From positions 1-63,223 of the forward strand of contig NZ_QKSB01000015.1 in NCBI RefSeq assembly GCF_003234935.1: 63,223 nt of DNA, in the 5' to 3' direction. The DNA comes from Putridiphycobacter roseus (GTDB lineage: Bacteria > Bacteroidota > Bacteroidia > Flavobacteriales_D > Crocinitomicaceae). The translations under genes were made by a program, and so were the position numbers. Positions 26,390 to 36,285 of the stretch are shown in pieces (the stretch's first letter is position 1; each line of letters opens with the position of its first letter). The notes under the pieces are model-generated. The model was given only the letters and a program-made list of their open reading frames with translations, was not told the DNA's origin and did no database searches.

Positions 26390-26773
26390 TTGAAAAATTC
26401 CCCCCTACATAAAGTATTGACCATTCTAATTTCAATTATTTGGATTGCAAACGGTCTTTTTTGCAAGGTACTTAATCTTGTACCACGCCACGAACAAATA
26501 GTTGCAAGAATTCTTGGCGCTGAGCATGCAAGAGCTTTAACCATTTTAATTGGATTTTCAGAAGTGGTGATGGCAGTCTGGATTTTAACCAGATACAAAT
26601 CGAAACTAAATGCAATTGTCCAAATAGCCATTGTTGCAACCATGAATATTATGGAATTTATTCTTGTACCTGATCTCTTACTTTGGGGTCGAGTAAACTC
26701 AATTTTCGCCTTATTTTTTATAGGTTTCGTATATTACAACGAGTTTATTCTCAATAGGAAACTAAAACAATAA
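26390..26773 (+). CDS. DoxX-like membrane protein
   Basis: 127 residues, four membrane segments. Pattern KVLTILISIIWIANGLFCKVLNLVPRHEQIVARI is typical of the DoxX-like family (PF13781). No in-frame ATG near the start; TTG at 26390 behind an A-rich AAAAGAAAAA is the probable start. First gene of a four-gene operon with DUF2071, a methyltransferase-like and a membrane protein. Confidence 0.82.
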   Translation: MKNSPLHKVLTILISIIWIANGLFCKVLNLVPRHEQIVARILGAEHARALTILIGFSEVVMAVWILTRYKSKLNAIVQIAIVATMNIMEFILVPDLLLWGRVNSIFALFFIGFVYYNEFILNRKLKQ

Positions 26774-26782
26774 TTAAGCGCC

Positions 26783-27517
26783 ATGTCATTTTTAAAAAAT
26801 CATCCTTTTGCTGTGGAAGCTTTTTTTGAGCGCTCACTGGTTTTAACATTTGCAATTCCAAAGGAACAGCTTATAGATTTAATTCCTGAGTGCTTAGAAC
26901 TCGACACTTTTCAAGATAAGTGGGCATTTATTGCAATTGCTATGGTTCAAACCAAAGGATTACGCCCCAAAGGATTTCCCAAATTTATGGGTAATAACTT
27001 CTTCTTAATTGGATATCGAATTTTTGTTCGTTATAAAAATAAGGATGGAAAGAGCTTAAGAGGTCTATATATTATTAAGTCAGAAACAGACAAAAAGAAA
27101 ATGGAGTTTTTAGGTAATATTTTCACTCACTATAATTATACGACAACCGACATAAAAGAAAGTTTTGATAACAGTTTTACAACCATTAGTTCTAAAAATT
27201 CAAATTTCCACCTAACTTTTGACCAACCTGAAAGTGAAGTAAGTCTACCTCAAAATTCGCCATTTGTTGATTGGAAGGATGCCAGAAAATTTGCAGGGCC
27301 CTTGCCGCATACTTTCACCTATAACGAAGAGAAGAAGTCGATTTTAATAATCCAAGGTGTTCGCCAAAACTGGAAACCAGTACCCGTGAAGGTTATCAAC
27401 TACAAATTTGATTTTTTAAATAAACTAGACCTTCATGGTTCGGTATTGGCCAATGCTTTTATCATTAAGAATATTCCATATTATTGGAAAAAAGGAAGGA
27501 TTGAGAAATGGAAATAA
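26783..27517 (+). CDS. DUF2071-family protein
   Basis: 244 residues, soluble. Features of the DUF2071 family (acetoacetate decarboxylase-like fold): FAVEAFFERSLVLTFAIPKEQLIDLIP at the start, DKWAFIAIAMVQTKGLRPKGFP, and GYRIFVRYKNKDGKSLRGLYII. Function unknown. It overlaps the next gene by 10 bp and is 9 bp after the DoxX-like gene, so the four genes are co-translated. Confidence 0.8.
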   Translation: MSFLKNHPFAVEAFFERSLVLTFAIPKEQLIDLIPECLELDTFQDKWAFIAIAMVQTKGLRPKGFPKFMGNNFFLIGYRIFVRYKNKDGKSLRGLYIIKSETDKKKMEFLGNIFTHYNYTTTDIKESFDNSFTTISSKNSNFHLTFDQPESEVSLPQNSPFVDWKDARKFAGPLPHTFTYNEEKKSILIIQGVRQNWKPVPVKVINYKFDFLNKLDLHGSVLANAFIIKNIPYYWKKGRIEKWK

Positions 27518-28263
27518 AACGAAAGCCTTTTCAAGGAGTATTCAACATCATTCGTTTTAATTGGCACTTTTATTTAGCTAGCGGATTAATCCTTGGCTTG
27601 CTATTACTTTTCTGGACGCATCTACCTCCTCTACTTCAGTCTTTAGCATATTGGTTTGCAATTTTAGCAATTATTACCATAAACATCTCACTTCTTATTT
27701 CCTTTTATATTTATGACCTTTCAGGACTATATGCGCTTAAGTGGCTTCCGAAATCTGAAAGTAAAAACATTTTAAATATTAGTGCTGGATTTGATGAAAC
27801 AAGCGAGTTAATCAGCAATAAATTTCCAAATGGTAGGTTGACTATTGCCGATTTTTATGATCCAAAAAAACATACTGAAATATCGATCAAAAGGGCAAGA
27901 TTGGCCTATCCACCCAATGAAAACACCATTCAAGTCTCCACAACAAGTCTCCCTTTTTCAAGTGATTCATTTGATTTTGTTTTGGTAATTTTATCCGCAC
28001 ATGAAATTAGGGAGGTAAAAGAGAGAATAATTTTTTTCAAAGAACTTGAGCGTGTAACGATTCCTAAACATCAGATTTTTGTCACAGAGCATTTGCGTGA
28101 CTTTAATAATTGCATGGCATACACTATTGGCTTTTTCCATTTTCATTCCAAATCAACGTGGCTGAGGACTTTTAAAGAAGCAAATTTAAAAATAGTCGGA
28201 GAAATAAAGACTACACCATTTATCACCACATTTATACTAGAAACAAATGGAAATACACTTTAA
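27508..28263 (+). CDS. Membrane-anchored methyltransferase-like protein
   Basis: 251 residues. Two N-terminal membrane segments (about 20-37 and 42-70), then a class I methyltransferase-like domain: ILNISAGFDETSELISNKFPNGRLTIADFYD replaces the glycine-rich motif I (weak), and LPFSSDSFDFVLVILSAHEIR is a clear motif after strand 4. The weak SAM loop (no GxGxG) could mean a changed or lost activity. Overlaps genes on both sides. Confidence 0.72.
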   Translation: MEIKRKPFQGVFNIIRFNWHFYLASGLILGLLLLFWTHLPPLLQSLAYWFAILAIITINISLLISFYIYDLSGLYALKWLPKSESKNILNISAGFDETSELISNKFPNGRLTIADFYDPKKHTEISIKRARLAYPPNENTIQVSTTSLPFSSDSFDFVLVILSAHEIREVKERIIFFKELERVTIPKHQIFVTEHLRDFNNCMAYTIGFFHFHSKSTWLRTFKEANLKIVGEIKTTPFITTFILETNGNTL

Positions 28264-28642
28264 AGTAATTGGCATTGCCTTAATTATATTGGCCTGCGTT
28301 CACGTCATTTTTCCAAAATATTTTAATTGGAAAGAAGAGCTGAAATCTTTAAGTCTGATAAACAAACAAATGATGCAAGTTCATACTTTTTTTGTGGCAC
28401 TGGTAGTTTTTCTCATGGGCTGCTTGTGCTTGACTTCAAGTACAGCACTGGTAGAAACAAACCTTGGTAAAACCATTTCACTGGGCTTCGCAATATTCTG
28501 GACAATGCGCCTTTTCCTACAATTCTTCGCTTACGCTAAAGAATTATGGAAAGGAAAAACATTTGAAACAGTTATGCACATAGTATTTACCTTATTTTGG
28601 ATATATTTAAGCGTAATATTTTGGATGAACTATCTATATTAA
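28247..28642 (+). CDS. Four-TM membrane protein
   Basis: 131 residues, four membrane segments and a short WKEEL loop. No named family recognised. It overlaps the methyltransferase-like gene by 17 bp, the last gene of the DoxX-like/DUF2071 operon. The operon combines membrane and soluble proteins with no obvious reaction; a lipid- or quinone-related task is only a guess. Confidence 0.75.
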   Translation: MEIHFKVIGIALIILACVHVIFPKYFNWKEELKSLSLINKQMMQVHTFFVALVVFLMGCLCLTSSTALVETNLGKTISLGFAIFWTMRLFLQFFAYAKELWKGKTFETVMHIVFTLFWIYLSVIFWMNYLY

Positions 28643-28654
28643 ATAAAACAATGC

Positions 28655-28720
28655 ACAATATCAAGTAAATTTCATAGCTGATTCGTACCTTATCGCAAAG
28701 AAAATTAAACCACCGTTAAC
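28655..28720 (+). repeat. Family E short promoter-like repeat, copy E1
   Basis: TTTCATAGCTGATTCGTACCTTA, then CCACCGTTAACCAT before the next ATG. The same sequence occurs at 58047-58096 (E2). GTACCTTA resembles the -7 element, and a related TTG-N18-TACCTTAG is at 41083-41111. It ends in a core-like CGTTAAC. Confidence 0.6.
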
Positions 28721-28730
28721 CATCATAAAA

Positions 28731-29558
28731 ATGAAATATTTATTCATTGTATTTTTTTTAATTAGCACTTTGGATGGCTTGAGCCAAGTAAATTCTTATA
28801 GCAGAATAAGTAATAATAAATTACGGAAATATACATACGAGTTAATAAATGATAGTAGCTATCTATATTCAGATAAAAAACTGCTAGAAAATCAAAAAAA
28901 ACATGAAAATGGAGAGCCATCCCCTGTTATAGCACCTGCGTTTAAATTTGGTAGATATGAAATAAAAAATGACACCGTATTCATTCTTTCTAGCAGAAAA
29001 GTAAGAGAAAAAGTTTGCAGCAATCCATTTGCTAGCGCCATTTTTATTATCGACACCATTGAAAATAGATGGATAGAGACACAAGAACCTTCCTTCGATT
29101 GGAGAACAGATATTAGAAAGTGTGAACGAAATCTTGATATAATACTCACGGATAGCGTGAAGGAGACGAACAAAATCTACTACTTTCCATATCATTTCAA
29201 TAATTATATGGTAGCTCCTCTCACCATTAATTTTGCCATAAAATACTTTCCTTTTTTATCCTATTTGAAGCAAACAAATATTGATTCTCTAATGCAAAAC
29301 AGCAAATTAGAATGCAACAGCATGGTAGAAAATGAATGTTTTTGCACGCTTAGTTTAGATATGGAGCGTATCCAAAATAAAACAATGCACATAGAGCTTG
29401 AGTTTAACAAGACCAAGCAACAACTCATTTCAATTACAGGTGCTCAGAAAAAAACTAAATACTTTTTTAAATACCATGACAATGGGTTTATTTCCAATAT
29501 ATCTTATTACAAAGGAAAGAAATTAGTGAATCAATACAGCATTATCGAAAAAATATAG
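28731..29558 (+). CDS. Secreted protein of unknown function
   Basis: 275 residues. Signal peptide MKYLFIVFFLISTLDGLSQ. No family recognised for the main part; the C-terminal KTKYFFKYHDNGFISNISYYKGKKLVNQYS resembles a single MORN_2-like unit. Conserved cysteines (REKVCSNPF, RKCERN, ECFCTL) could form disulfides. Preceded by promoter-like repeat E1 with core CGTTAAC, so it may be a stray cassette outside the main array. Confidence 0.68.
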   Translation: MKYLFIVFFLISTLDGLSQVNSYSRISNNKLRKYTYELINDSSYLYSDKKLLENQKKHENGEPSPVIAPAFKFGRYEIKNDTVFILSSRKVREKVCSNPFASAIFIIDTIENRWIETQEPSFDWRTDIRKCERNLDIILTDSVKETNKIYYFPYHFNNYMVAPLTINFAIKYFPFLSYLKQTNIDSLMQNSKLECNSMVENECFCTLSLDMERIQNKTMHIELEFNKTKQQLISITGAQKKTKYFFKYHDNGFISNISYYKGKKLVNQYSIIEKI

Positions 29559-29619
29559 CACACATACCCCATCAAACTACTTGGCCGGACTAGGTGTTTG
29601 CCATTGGACATGAAAATTC

Positions 29620-29676
29620 AATTAGCAGTTATTGCAAAGCTGGGTGACATAAATACCTAATTTTAGTCAACCGAAT
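29620..29676 (+). repeat. Diverged family D site, copy D4
   Basis: TTAGCAGTTATTGCAAAGCTG then ACATAAATACCTAATTTTAGTCAACCG, aligning with the right half of D1-D3 (GGCATAAATGCCTAATTTTATTCAAACG). It lies between two single-gene units on the + strand. Confidence 0.55.
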
Positions 29677-29732
29677 TCATTCAAAAAGCAACCATTTTTC
29701 AGGATAATGCATCAAGCCTAAAAACTATACTT

Positions 29733-30281
29733 ATGAAATTATTTAGAATTACTTTAATGCTTGTTGCTTTATCCATTTTAAGCTGTAAAAAGGAGCAAAA
29801 TGTAGACAAAAATGGAGCATATGTCCCTACGGATGTTTTGGTTAAAATAAAGGGAGATTATACGGTTGACAAAGTATTTGACTTTATCAATAGTCTAGAC
29901 CATGAAGTAGAACAAATTCATTCGCAAGTTTATACTTCCGAACTTCATGCGGATAGCTTGCAATATGTTTTAGACTATCTCCAGGCAAAAACCTATACCA
30001 ATGATGGAAATGGTTCGTTAGTTTATGGACGCCTAGATAATCAAACGAACGGGATAAAAATTTTTCCAACCTTATTCGATATGAATAATTCTTCCTACCA
30101 AGCTGATTGGCTAAGCGCAATGCAAATTTTAAAACTAAAAGAGGAAACTTCTAGTGAAACTGCAGGATGCACCATATTTTTTCACGTACCAGCAGGTCAA
30201 GAGAAAGAATGGGTAAAGAATTTCGAAGAATATGACTTTGTAGAATGGGCAGAATTGAATTATATTATTGAATTAGACTGA
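29733..30281 (+). CDS. Lipoprotein, possible protease-propeptide-like fold
   Basis: 182 residues. Lipoprotein signal with lipobox LSC (Cys19 in LSILSCKKEQ). Mature part starts VPTDVLVKIKGDYTVDKVFDFINSL and ends with FEEYDFVEWAELNYIIEL, which resembles subtilase propeptides and I9-type inhibitors that end in a VE-AE-N strand; this similarity is by eye only. No protease gene is adjacent. Followed by a strong terminator. Confidence 0.6.
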   Translation: MKLFRITLMLVALSILSCKKEQNVDKNGAYVPTDVLVKIKGDYTVDKVFDFINSLDHEVEQIHSQVYTSELHADSLQYVLDYLQAKTYTNDGNGSLVYGRLDNQTNGIKIFPTLFDMNNSSYQADWLSAMQILKLKEETSSETAGCTIFFHVPAGQEKEWVKNFEEYDFVEWAELNYIIELD

Positions 30282-30350
30282 CTTGTACTCCTATAAAAAC
30301 AGGAGCAAAAACTTTAGGAAATTATTTAAATATTTATCGAATTATTTTGT

Positions 30351-30383
30351 GTGGCATGAGCTTTCGCTTTTGCCACTTTTTTT
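30351..30383 (+). terminator. Rho-independent terminator
   Basis: GTGGCA...TGCCAC stem, with inner AGC/GCT pairing around a TTTC loop, followed by seven T. It ends the lipoprotein gene at 29733. Confidence 0.8.
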
Positions 30384-30562
30384 CGTTAAAGACTGAGAAA
30401 AAAATGGATCATAAACCTATCACGCATCCTTTTTTATCGCAATATAAAAGAAGTATATCTATCGTTTAACAGGTTACTTTTTAAGCGCTAGAACAAAAGA
30501 AAAAGGATAGCCAAATTGACTACCCTCCCCCTTAAAACTAAATTTATTCTTCTACTTCTCCC

Positions 30563-32212
30563 TTATTCAATTATCATTTTCAAAGTTGTTGTTTGCCCAT
30601 TTTGGCGAACTTTAACAAAGTAGATACCACTATGATTCGGTGTTGCAATGTTTTGCTGTGGTTGTACACTATTTGCTTGATAAATCAGTTGACCAGCTAT
30701 GGAATAAATTTCTACATCAAACGCTCCCTCGATCGCAATTTTAAATTGATCTTGCGCTGGATTTGGATAAAGACTAATGTTATTAATTTGGTCATCCACT
30801 TTATCTGTTCCTAATGTTGGATCAAAAATATGCGGACAAGTACTTGATTGACCATCATAAAATGATTGAACTTTATCCGCTATGCTAAATAAACTGTCTA
30901 CATTCTGTAAATGGTCTCCCAAACGAGCATATATAAATGCATAATCATATTCTTTAACGCCTCCAGGAACAAAAGTACCTTGGTCAGAAGCTAAAAACAT
31001 TTGTCTGTCACCTGGCGTTTGTCCTTCATTTATTTCACTCCAATTGTTAATATCATCATACATATAGTTAGTGGGTATGGTACCATTATATCCATTTCCT
31101 CCGTCAGTAAATGGCAGTCCTGAATTTCCCCATTCCCCATTCATATAGCCCCAATATTCAGTTGCTAAATTAGGCGTTTGCATAGCGGGAATGCCACTTT
31201 GGTTATTCATCACCCCTGCTACACTCATTGGGGCATTTAGTAATACAACACCAATCGCTGGAGGATCTACGCCATATTCAGCATCATTATTATCGCTATT
31301 ATAGGCATAAACCATGTTTTTACTCGGGTTACTTCCAACATAATCATCACTGTAGTCTCCAATCATTGGGTCCGTAAAATTAGCCACTTTAAAGTTTGAC
31401 AAGGTTTGAGTACTTCTATTGATCACCTTTAAATTGACGAAAGTGGTATTGTCTAAAAAGTCGTTTGACGCATATTGATAAACCATCATATGAAATTCTA
31501 ATCCTATTGGATCACCACCCGAAGAATGAACTCCTCCCTTATCATTAAATAGGATAAAAGCATTACTGTGTCCTGGTACACAAGGATAGTCACCATCAAT
31601 AAGCGGATCGTATTTTCCGTTTGCTCCTTCCGGCCCATTTGGATTGTCGTAAAAAGGTGCCATATTATAATCTTGCGCCAAAGCAACGTCTCCATGTGCT
31701 GGCCAATTGAGTATTTGTTGCATTTCATTGTTACTTGGTGCTACCACATTATTGCACTGACTTTGTGGTGTGATGCCATTTTCACAATTCCACCAAGTGA
31801 TAAAGTTTTGAATGGTACTTTTATCCATGGTAAATATTTTGTTAGACAAGGCAATACTCGCAGCATTTGTTTGCGCATCACCATAAGGCACCCCATTATT
31901 TAAACCACCACTAAAAGTGGATAATGGTCCTGTGCTAAAATCGGAATCTGTATGGTACTTTTGAGCTGCTAATTTTAACTGTCCGTTAACATCTTCACCA
32001 CCAAACCAAAATGAACTTGAATAAATGGCATGGTTTCCCAAGTTTTTGGGGACCTCATAGCCCGCAGTTTGGTTAATGGTATCGTAAAACAAAACACCGT
32101 TTGTATTTACAGTGGCATTTGTTTGGTTAAAATTTAAATTAATTTGAGCCTGACTATGGCTAGAGAAACTATTTAGTAATAGGACGGATAATATGGCTAT
32201 TGAGTTTTTCAT
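30563..32212 (-). CDS. T9SS-exported protein with type A sorting domain
   Basis: 549 residues from ATG 32212, which gives the signal peptide MKNSIAILSVLLLNSFSSHS; the longer frame to 32281 is rejected. The large middle region has no named domain but repeated calcium-type motifs (GKYDPLIDGDYPC). The last 75 residues are a T9SS type A C-terminal sorting domain: ISLYPNPAQDQFKIAI, VEIYSIAGQLIYQ, and final SGIYFVKVRQNGQTTTLKMIIE. Cell-surface or secreted. No partner gene adjacent; the gene stands alone and convergent with the lipoprotein gene. Confidence 0.9.
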   Translation of the reverse strand: MKNSIAILSVLLLNSFSSHSQAQINLNFNQTNATVNTNGVLFYDTINQTAGYEVPKNLGNHAIYSSSFWFGGEDVNGQLKLAAQKYHTDSDFSTGPLSTFSGGLNNGVPYGDAQTNAASIALSNKIFTMDKSTIQNFITWWNCENGITPQSQCNNVVAPSNNEMQQILNWPAHGDVALAQDYNMAPFYDNPNGPEGANGKYDPLIDGDYPCVPGHSNAFILFNDKGGVHSSGGDPIGLEFHMMVYQYASNDFLDNTTFVNLKVINRSTQTLSNFKVANFTDPMIGDYSDDYVGSNPSKNMVYAYNSDNNDAEYGVDPPAIGVVLLNAPMSVAGVMNNQSGIPAMQTPNLATEYWGYMNGEWGNSGLPFTDGGNGYNGTIPTNYMYDDINNWSEINEGQTPGDRQMFLASDQGTFVPGGVKEYDYAFIYARLGDHLQNVDSLFSIADKVQSFYDGQSSTCPHIFDPTLGTDKVDDQINNISLYPNPAQDQFKIAIEGAFDVEIYSIAGQLIYQANSVQPQQNIATPNHSGIYFVKVRQNGQTTTLKMIIE

Positions 32213-32453
32213 AATTGTTGATTTTAAAGCTAATTTAATTAATAAATAAGTACTAACCCATACTATTTCAGTTCTTTTCATTGAATTTTATACAAGTCTA
32301 AGCTGCTATATTTCTTTTTTCAGGTATTGTTCAGCGTAATTTTACAGGCTTTCCAACTATTGTTTCCTAGGCTCCAATAAAATATTGACCCTACTCTATT
32401 TCATTAAGCTATCCATTATAATTTTTTAACAAATTGAATTTCAACTATATTAT

Positions 32454-32461
32454 TATATTTG
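32454..32461 (+). promoter_or_regulatory. -7 box TATATTTG for the gene at 32595
   Basis: TTG then 17 bp then TATATTTG, near the Bacteroidota promoter consensus, 134 bp before the ATG. The 382-bp stretch between the divergent genes at 32212 and 32595 contains no gene. Confidence 0.5.
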
Positions 32462-32594
32462 ACTGGTCATTGGTCGACATGTTGACTACAAGTAATACTT
32501 TGACCGATAACCTGGCGTGAGACTGATGAAGACTGCCTTAATTAATTGGACAATGACAGCTAAAAGCTTACGGATACTTTTAACACTGACTTAC

Positions 32595-33671
32595 ATGAAA
32601 TTCATACTCATCATTTTTTGTTTATTTACTTACACGCATTCATACTCTCAAATTACCATTGTCGACCAAAATAATTCGCCAATAGCCCTTGTTGAAATAT
32701 GCAACAGTAAACAAAACATACTGGCTAAATCTAATGGAAAAGGAATGGTAAAATGGCATAAAATAGAAAACCAAAGCTTATCCGACAGTATCCATTTTAA
32801 CCACATCAGTTACGATAGTCAAGTGATTCTTAGAAAAAACATTAAATGGAATGACACCATTGTACTGAATGAGGTAAATATTGATTTATCCGAAGTGCTT
32901 GTTTCTGCAAAAAAAATCCCTAAAAAACAACAAGTAATTGACGCTTGTTATCGGAGTTACCAAACAAATGATGACAGTTTAATATACTATACGGATGGTT
33001 TGGTCACCTACCTGACAGAAAGAAGAAAAATTAATTACCAGAAACAGCTAAAAGCAAATAGGGCCTATCAAAATACTGCCTATAACGCAAATATTGAAAC
33101 AAAAAAAGTAATGGTAAGCATGAAACTTGCCAGAACACCACCGCCGTTAACGGAGTATTTACCTACAACTTTTTTTAAACGCAAGGATTTAATCTTAAGT
33201 CAAGGTTCAAATGAAAGTAGGGATATTCTTACGAAAGACAGTATAAAAATCGGTACTGTAAAAAGAGATTCCAATTTAGTCACCTTTACCATTGATAATA
33301 TATTTAAATGTAAAAAGCGGAGTTTTGCCAAATTCGAAGCTATACAATTAAAGTGTGATGTGACCTTAGTTTTTAAAGTTAATGAAGCTATTGACGTCCT
33401 TTCAATTGACAATTTTGACCATTTGGTTTACTCGAAAATATATAGAAAATACGACTATAAACATGAAAAGGACAAAGCGTATACCGCTATAGAAAACGTA
33501 GAAGAAATATTTGTTGAAACGGTCCATCTTACGAATGGAATAGACAACGACAGCTTTAGTAAAAGCTTTGGCTTTCCTAGTAAAAATAATTATAGTTCGT
33601 CCTTTTGGGAAGCATGCGCATGTGAATACTATCAACTTCCACCATTTACCGCGTTTGAATTAGCTCGGTAA
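32595..33671 (+). CDS. Secreted protein with CarboxypepD_reg-like domain
   Basis: 358 residues from ATG 32595, giving signal peptide MKFILIIFCLFTYTHSYSQ; upstream in-frame starts lack a signal. Residues 20-115 form a carboxypeptidase regulatory-like domain (NNSPIALVEICNSKQ and DTIVLNEVNIDLSEVLVSAKK). The remaining region (LTERRKINYQKQLKANRAYQN onward) matches the long tail seen in similar Bacteroidota proteins of unknown function. Relative of the cassette product at 18473. Located probably in the outer membrane or periplasm. Confidence 0.75.
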   Translation: MKFILIIFCLFTYTHSYSQITIVDQNNSPIALVEICNSKQNILAKSNGKGMVKWHKIENQSLSDSIHFNHISYDSQVILRKNIKWNDTIVLNEVNIDLSEVLVSAKKIPKKQQVIDACYRSYQTNDDSLIYYTDGLVTYLTERRKINYQKQLKANRAYQNTAYNANIETKKVMVSMKLARTPPPLTEYLPTTFFKRKDLILSQGSNESRDILTKDSIKIGTVKRDSNLVTFTIDNIFKCKKRSFAKFEAIQLKCDVTLVFKVNEAIDVLSIDNFDHLVYSKIYRKYDYKHEKDKAYTAIENVEEIFVETVHLTNGIDNDSFSKSFGFPSKNNYSSSFWEACACEYYQLPPFTAFELAR

Positions 33672-33779
33672 TTATAAAAAGCCATGCTGACTTTCTATTC
33701 CGCCATTAATAATCTTAACCCTTTAAAAAATGAAGCTAGCTATGCGCAATTAAATGGCAATCGCATTAGCTGTATTTAC

Positions 33780-34178
33780 CTATTGTAATATAAATTTATT
33801 TAATTCATCTCTGTCCGCTTTGTGCACTAAAGCATCCACCACAACATCATAATTATTTTTATCTGTTGTTTGGTCGTACAAATCTTTTGCGATTTCTAAC
33901 TTAGCATTTTCAAAACTAAAAGCATCCATAATGTTTACCACTTGGTTTGACACAAAACAATAATCCTTTGTCACCAATTTTGCACGGGCCATTCTTTCTT
34001 CTTTAAATGATTTTGCTTTTATTTTTGATACCATGTTCGTCACATCTGCATCTGTCGCCACATTATCACAAATATTCACTGTTGGTAAATTTGGTTTGTC
34101 TATAATTATAGCACTATCCAATAGACTACATGCAGATAAAGTACTTGCCGCAATTAAAGTGTAAAATAATTTTTTCAT
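33780..34178 (-). CDS. DUF4476 lipoprotein
   Basis: 132 residues. Lipoprotein signal MKKLFYTLIAASTLSAC with lipobox LSAC. Mature part matches DUF4476 (helical): MVSKIKAKSFKEERMARAKLVTKDYCFVSNQVVNIMDAFSFENAKLEIAKDLYDQTTDKNNY. Function unknown. It is convergent with the gene at 32595 and stands alone. Confidence 0.85.
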   Translation of the reverse strand: MKKLFYTLIAASTLSACSLLDSAIIIDKPNLPTVNICDNVATDADVTNMVSKIKAKSFKEERMARAKLVTKDYCFVSNQVVNIMDAFSFENAKLEIAKDLYDQTTDKNNYDVVVDALVHKADRDELNKFILQ

Positions 34179-34577
34179 AAGGTTAAGTTTTTTGCTTCAT
34201 TAGCGATAAATCAAATATGAAACCAAAAACGTAAAATTACTACTTTTTTTAGTGGTTTATAATCAAGTAAGCATTTATTCGTGCTCGTATTGATTTTATG
34301 GTTAACGTTTTCATTGCCGCATGGATGACGTTTTTTATTATACATCATGGTATTAAATCAAAACTGAAAAGGTCATAAGTTGCGCAGTCATTGTATCCCT
34401 TGCTCCCCAGCTTTTGTAGCGCAGGGAATTGAACGCTAAACAGTATCCCCTACCGATAAAAGTTAAATCAATAATCATTCAAGTACCTATCAGTATGCCA
34501 AGCTTATCATGCTATGTTTTCAAAGCGTAAAAACGCTCCCCATTAAATTTTTTCACAGTAATCGATAGTCCTGAATT
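34179..34577. other. Intergenic stretch without recognisable genes
   Basis: About 400 bp between divergent genes. No repeats of families A-E and no open frame longer than about 30 codons seen. It must contain the promoters of the DUF4476 gene and the gene at 34578; neither is clear. Confidence 0.6.
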
Positions 34578-34934
34578 ATGGTTAAATTTGAGCAAGCATC
34601 CATCAAAATCCAAAGCATGCACACAAAAACGATTGAAATTACACGCGTGGAACAATATGCCAACAAGGCGAGGGTAATTCGCATATATATTAATGGGGTA
34701 AAGGTAGGTTTTCTTAGAGACGGAGAAACAAAATCATTTGAAGTCCCCGCAACAAACCATGAAATATATGCAAAAATTGATTGGTGTAAAACGAGACCGT
34801 TAAAAATTGATGCGGCTAAAAATGAGACGGTACAATTGGAACTTGGTTCAAATTTAACCAGAAAGAATATGTATAAAGCCCTTTATTATACCTTTTTTAA
34901 GCCCGCTGACTTTTTGTATTTGAAAAAGCGGTGA
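34578..34934 (+). CDS. Hypothetical protein with PEGA-like beta domain
   Basis: 118 residues (start at 34578, or 34617 at the Met in SMHTKTIEI). One beta domain with VIRIYINGVKVGFLRDGETKSFEVPATNHEIYAKIDWC, like small PEGA-type proteins found across bacteria. No signal peptide, so cytosolic. No operon neighbours. Confidence 0.65.
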   Translation: MVKFEQASIKIQSMHTKTIEITRVEQYANKARVIRIYINGVKVGFLRDGETKSFEVPATNHEIYAKIDWCKTRPLKIDAAKNETVQLELGSNLTRKNMYKALYYTFFKPADFLYLKKR

Positions 34935-35101
34935 GCAAATCTCGCATTTCCAAAAATGGGATAATCTCCACTGACAAAAAATAGGTTGCGGTAGCAGCTA
35001 AACTATAAATGTTTTCATTTTTGTTCATAAAGGGTGGTTCTTTTTTGAGGAATGGTTTTAAGATTCTATTATTTTTGTATATTAATAACTAAACACTTAT
35101 C

Positions 35102-36274
35102 ATGAAAGCAGCGCTCAAAACACTATTATCTTCAGCACTTTTACTACTCCTTTCTCAAAGTACTTTTGGGCAGACTGTGCAAACAAATTTGGCCAAGGTG
35201 AGCAATGATTTTGAAAAGTATCATTTAGTGGAAGGTAATGTGCCCGAAAAATGGGAAGATGGTATGAGAAGTTCTGGTGAAAAAGGGACTTATGAATGGT
35301 GGTATTTTGATTCACATTTAGCGGATGGCAGTACTGTTGTAATTGTATTTTACACCAAATTTATGACCAGTGTAAACAAAGCCCTTGAGCCATATGCCAC
35401 CATCAGTATTGATAAAGCGGATGGCAGTAAGATAGAAAAATCCGTCTATTGTAAGCCTGAAGACTTTTTTGCTGCTAAAGACTCTTGTCATGTTAAAATT
35501 GGTAAAAGTTATATTGTTGGAAATTTAAAAAACTATGAAATTCACTTTGAAAATGAGGAGATTAATTTTACAGCCCAAATAGACAGGACAACAGAAAGTT
35601 GGAGACCCAAAACGGGACATATGGTGTTTGGTGAAGCAGAAGATAAAGAATTCAACTGGGTGGTTTCGGTACCACAAGGAAAAATTAATGCTTCCTATAA
35701 ATATCAAAACGAAACCGTTAATACTTCTGGTTCTTGTTATCACGATCACAATTGGGGTAATATTTCTATGGTAAAGTTATTTAACCATTGGTATTGGTCG
35801 AGGGCTCAAATTGGACCGTACAATGTTATTGCCTCTGAAATGATTGCTGATAAAGCATTCAATAACGATAATATTATCGTTTTTAATATATCAAAAGATG
35901 GAAAAACAATTGCCGACAATGGGGAGCAAGTAAAATTATATGGTACTTATGGCAAAATGCATCCGACCTTAAATAAAGACATCAGTGATCATCTCATTTT
36001 TATTTATGATAATCCGGAAGATGAATACAGGTATGAGTATTATCTTTTTAAAGAAAAAACCATTGTTGAGGCCGACTTACTTGAGGCTGCAGTAGGAAAG
36101 GGATTGAAATACGGAATGGCAAAGCTATTTACAGACATAGAACCAGCATATTTTCGATTTACAGGTAAGGCCGAAATAAAAGTGTATAAGGCGGATCAAC
36201 TCATTGAAAAATATGCAAGTTCCAACGCTGTTTGGGAACTCATGTATTTTGGAAATCCACTGGAGCAGAAATAA
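35102..36274 (+). CDS. CrtC/AttH-like lipocalin-fold protein
   Basis: 390 residues. Signal peptide MKAALKTLLSSALLLLLSQSTFG. The conserved start of the domain GTYEWWYFDSHLADGSTVVIVFYTK and the later FNHWYWSRAQIGPYNVIASEM and CYHDHNWGN match the CrtC/hydroxyneurosporene synthase (AttH-like) double-lipocalin family. Classical CrtC hydrates carotenoids; with a signal peptide and no carotenoid genes nearby, a substrate is not assigned. The next gene starts 12 bp downstream, so they are likely co-transcribed. Confidence 0.85.
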   Translation: MKAALKTLLSSALLLLLSQSTFGQTVQTNLAKVSNDFEKYHLVEGNVPEKWEDGMRSSGEKGTYEWWYFDSHLADGSTVVIVFYTKFMTSVNKALEPYATISIDKADGSKIEKSVYCKPEDFFAAKDSCHVKIGKSYIVGNLKNYEIHFENEEINFTAQIDRTTESWRPKTGHMVFGEAEDKEFNWVVSVPQGKINASYKYQNETVNTSGSCYHDHNWGNISMVKLFNHWYWSRAQIGPYNVIASEMIADKAFNNDNIIVFNISKDGKTIADNGEQVKLYGTYGKMHPTLNKDISDHLIFIYDNPEDEYRYEYYLFKEKTIVEADLLEAAVGKGLKYGMAKLFTDIEPAYFRFTGKAEIKVYKADQLIEKYASSNAVWELMYFGNPLEQK

Positions 36275-36285
36275 AAAAGAAGGTC